Of a stretch of DNA of 23,487 bases, positions 22,913 through 23,487 are shown one piece after another. The stretch comes from SIG575 sp045643165 (GTDB lineage Bacteria; Bacillota; Clostridia; Oscillospirales; Acutalibacteraceae), in the NCBI GenBank assembly GCA_045643165.1, contig JAZUKF010000139.1, positions 1 to 23,487 on the forward strand, read 5' to 3'. Below the pieces are notes generated by a model. The model searched no databases, was not told the DNA's origin, and saw only the letters and a program-made list of their open reading frames with translations. Numbering within the stretch: position 1 is the stretch's first letter; every line of letters begins with the position of its first letter. The translations under genes were made by a program, and so were the position numbers.

Positions 22913-23487
22913 TTGGCTGACAAAAGAGATTATTATGAGGTTCTGGGCGTTAATAAAAACGCTTCAGACGATGAAATAAAAAAGGCTTACAGACAAATGG
23001 CCAAAAAATATCATCCCGACCTTAACCCCGGTGATAAAACTGCCGAGGAAAAGTTTAAGGAAGCAAACGAGGCTTATGAAGTGCTTTCGGACAGCACGAA
23101 AAAGGCTCGTTATGACCAGTTCGGTCATGCCGGTGTAGATCCGAATTACGGTGCCGGCGGTGCAGGCGGAGCAGGTGGCTTCGGAGGAATGGATTTTGAT
23201 CTCGGCGATTTGTTCGGCAGCTTTTTCGGCGGAGGATTCGGCAACGGTTTCGGCGGAGGACGTCAGGCCAATCCCAACGCTCCCAGACGTGGTGAGGACG
23301 TTCAGTCGAGAATTACCGTTTCTTTTGAAGAGGCGGCAAAGGGCTGCAAGCGCACCGTCAGCGTGAACAGGGTGGAATCCTGCAGCGAATGCGGCGGAAC
23401 CGGCGCGGCAAAGGGCACAAGCCCCGAGACCTGCTCGGCATGCGGCGGCAGAGGACAGATTACCAAGTCGGAGGCCAAGCGGTCTTA
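22913..23487 (+). CDS. dnaJ: DnaJ, Hsp40 co-chaperone (3' truncated by window end)
   Basis: The reading frame starts at TTG 22913 (AAGGGG 8 bases upstream) and runs off the window after 191 codons. The J domain includes RDYYEVLGV, KKYHPDLNPGD (HPD at 34-36) and ARYDQFGHAG. A long Gly/Phe-rich linker follows, then the zinc-finger region with CSECGGTG and CSACGGRG, the first two of four CxxCxGxG repeats. DnaJ delivers clients to DnaK and triggers ATP hydrolysis. The stretch after the second repeat (QITKSEAKRS) does not read like the usual QRTxFG sequence. GC at third positions jumps from 18 of the first 48 codons to 38 of the last 48. Both oddities concentrate at the window edge. Confidence 0.93.
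   Translation, partial: MADKRDYYEVLGVNKNASDDEIKKAYRQMAKKYHPDLNPGDKTAEEKFKEANEAYEVLSDSTKKARYDQFGHAGVDPNYGAGGAGGAGGFGGMDFDLGDLFGSFFGGGFGNGFGGGRQANPNAPRRGEDVQSRITVSFEEAAKGCKRTVSVNRVESCSECGGTGAAKGTSPETCSACGGRGQITKSEAKRS

Noticed and set aside
23151..23366. 71-codon plus-strand ORF at the window end
   Set aside because: Alternative frame of the dnaJ Gly/Phe-rich region; dnaJ is clearly the coding frame.

Overview
The window comes from an AT-rich, Gram-positive, endospore-forming member of the Clostridia, probably an Oscillospiraceae/Ruminococcaceae-like lineage. This rests on several observations: a SpoVAE sporulation protein; the CtsR-McsA-McsB-ClpC protein-quality-control cluster with CtsR heptad operators; a CIRCE-controlled hrcA-grpE-dnaK-dnaJ cluster; a DnaK with the shortened Gram-positive type ATPase domain; and purine-rich Shine-Dalgarno sites before nearly every gene. 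The exact taxon cannot be fixed from the sequence.

Layout. (1) 1-483: 3' end of a helical-repeat surface-type protein with a Cys/His tail, closed by a strong terminator. (2) 536-731, minus: tRNA-Pro(GGG) with consensus promoter, a leader hairpin and its own terminator. (3) 780-5155, minus: an operon rlmB - large 1025-aa membrane protein - spoVAE. The 1025-aa protein reads as a catalytically dead P-type ATPase with a roughly 465-residue acidic N-terminal extension. A 12-bp hairpin covers the spoVAE ribosome-binding site. (4) 5218-6655, plus: MATE exporter, divergent from rlmB. (5) 6666-8137, plus: FAD-dependent oxidoreductase under a perfect sigma-A promoter with an overlapping palindrome, ending in a 15-bp bidirectional terminator. 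(6) 8141-13344, minus: a compact six-gene operon encoding an MBL-fold hydrolase, an AlaX-type Ala-tRNA editing protein, an SGNH esterase, a ChbG/YdjC deacetylase, a Dabb protein and an SDR dehydrogenase. (7) 13363-14623, plus: a membrane-anchored metallophosphoesterase. (8) 14721-19276, plus: ctsR-mcsA-mcsB-clpC. (9) 19302-23487, plus: hrcA-grpE-dnaK-dnaJ; dnaJ runs off the end.

How the genes work together. Regions 8 and 9 place the two classic Firmicutes heat-shock regulons (CtsR and HrcA) end to end, with no recognisable terminator between them. Readthrough could therefore put the chaperone genes under both repressors. McsB marks proteins with phospho-arginine, ClpC unfolds them for ClpP, and DnaK/GrpE/DnaJ refold. 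Region 3 links an rRNA methyltransferase, a pseudo-transporter and a spore membrane protein in one transcript. This is the best candidate here for an undescribed system: a pseudo-P-type ATPase possibly working with SpoVAE in the spore inner membrane. Region 6 pairs two carbohydrate-deacylating enzymes with an editing factor and redox/hydrolase genes; its purpose cannot be stated from sequence alone.

No CRISPR array, insertion sequence or phage gene was seen. The only stretch over 300 bases without a protein gene (415-779) holds the two terminators, the tRNA, its leader hairpin and its promoter.
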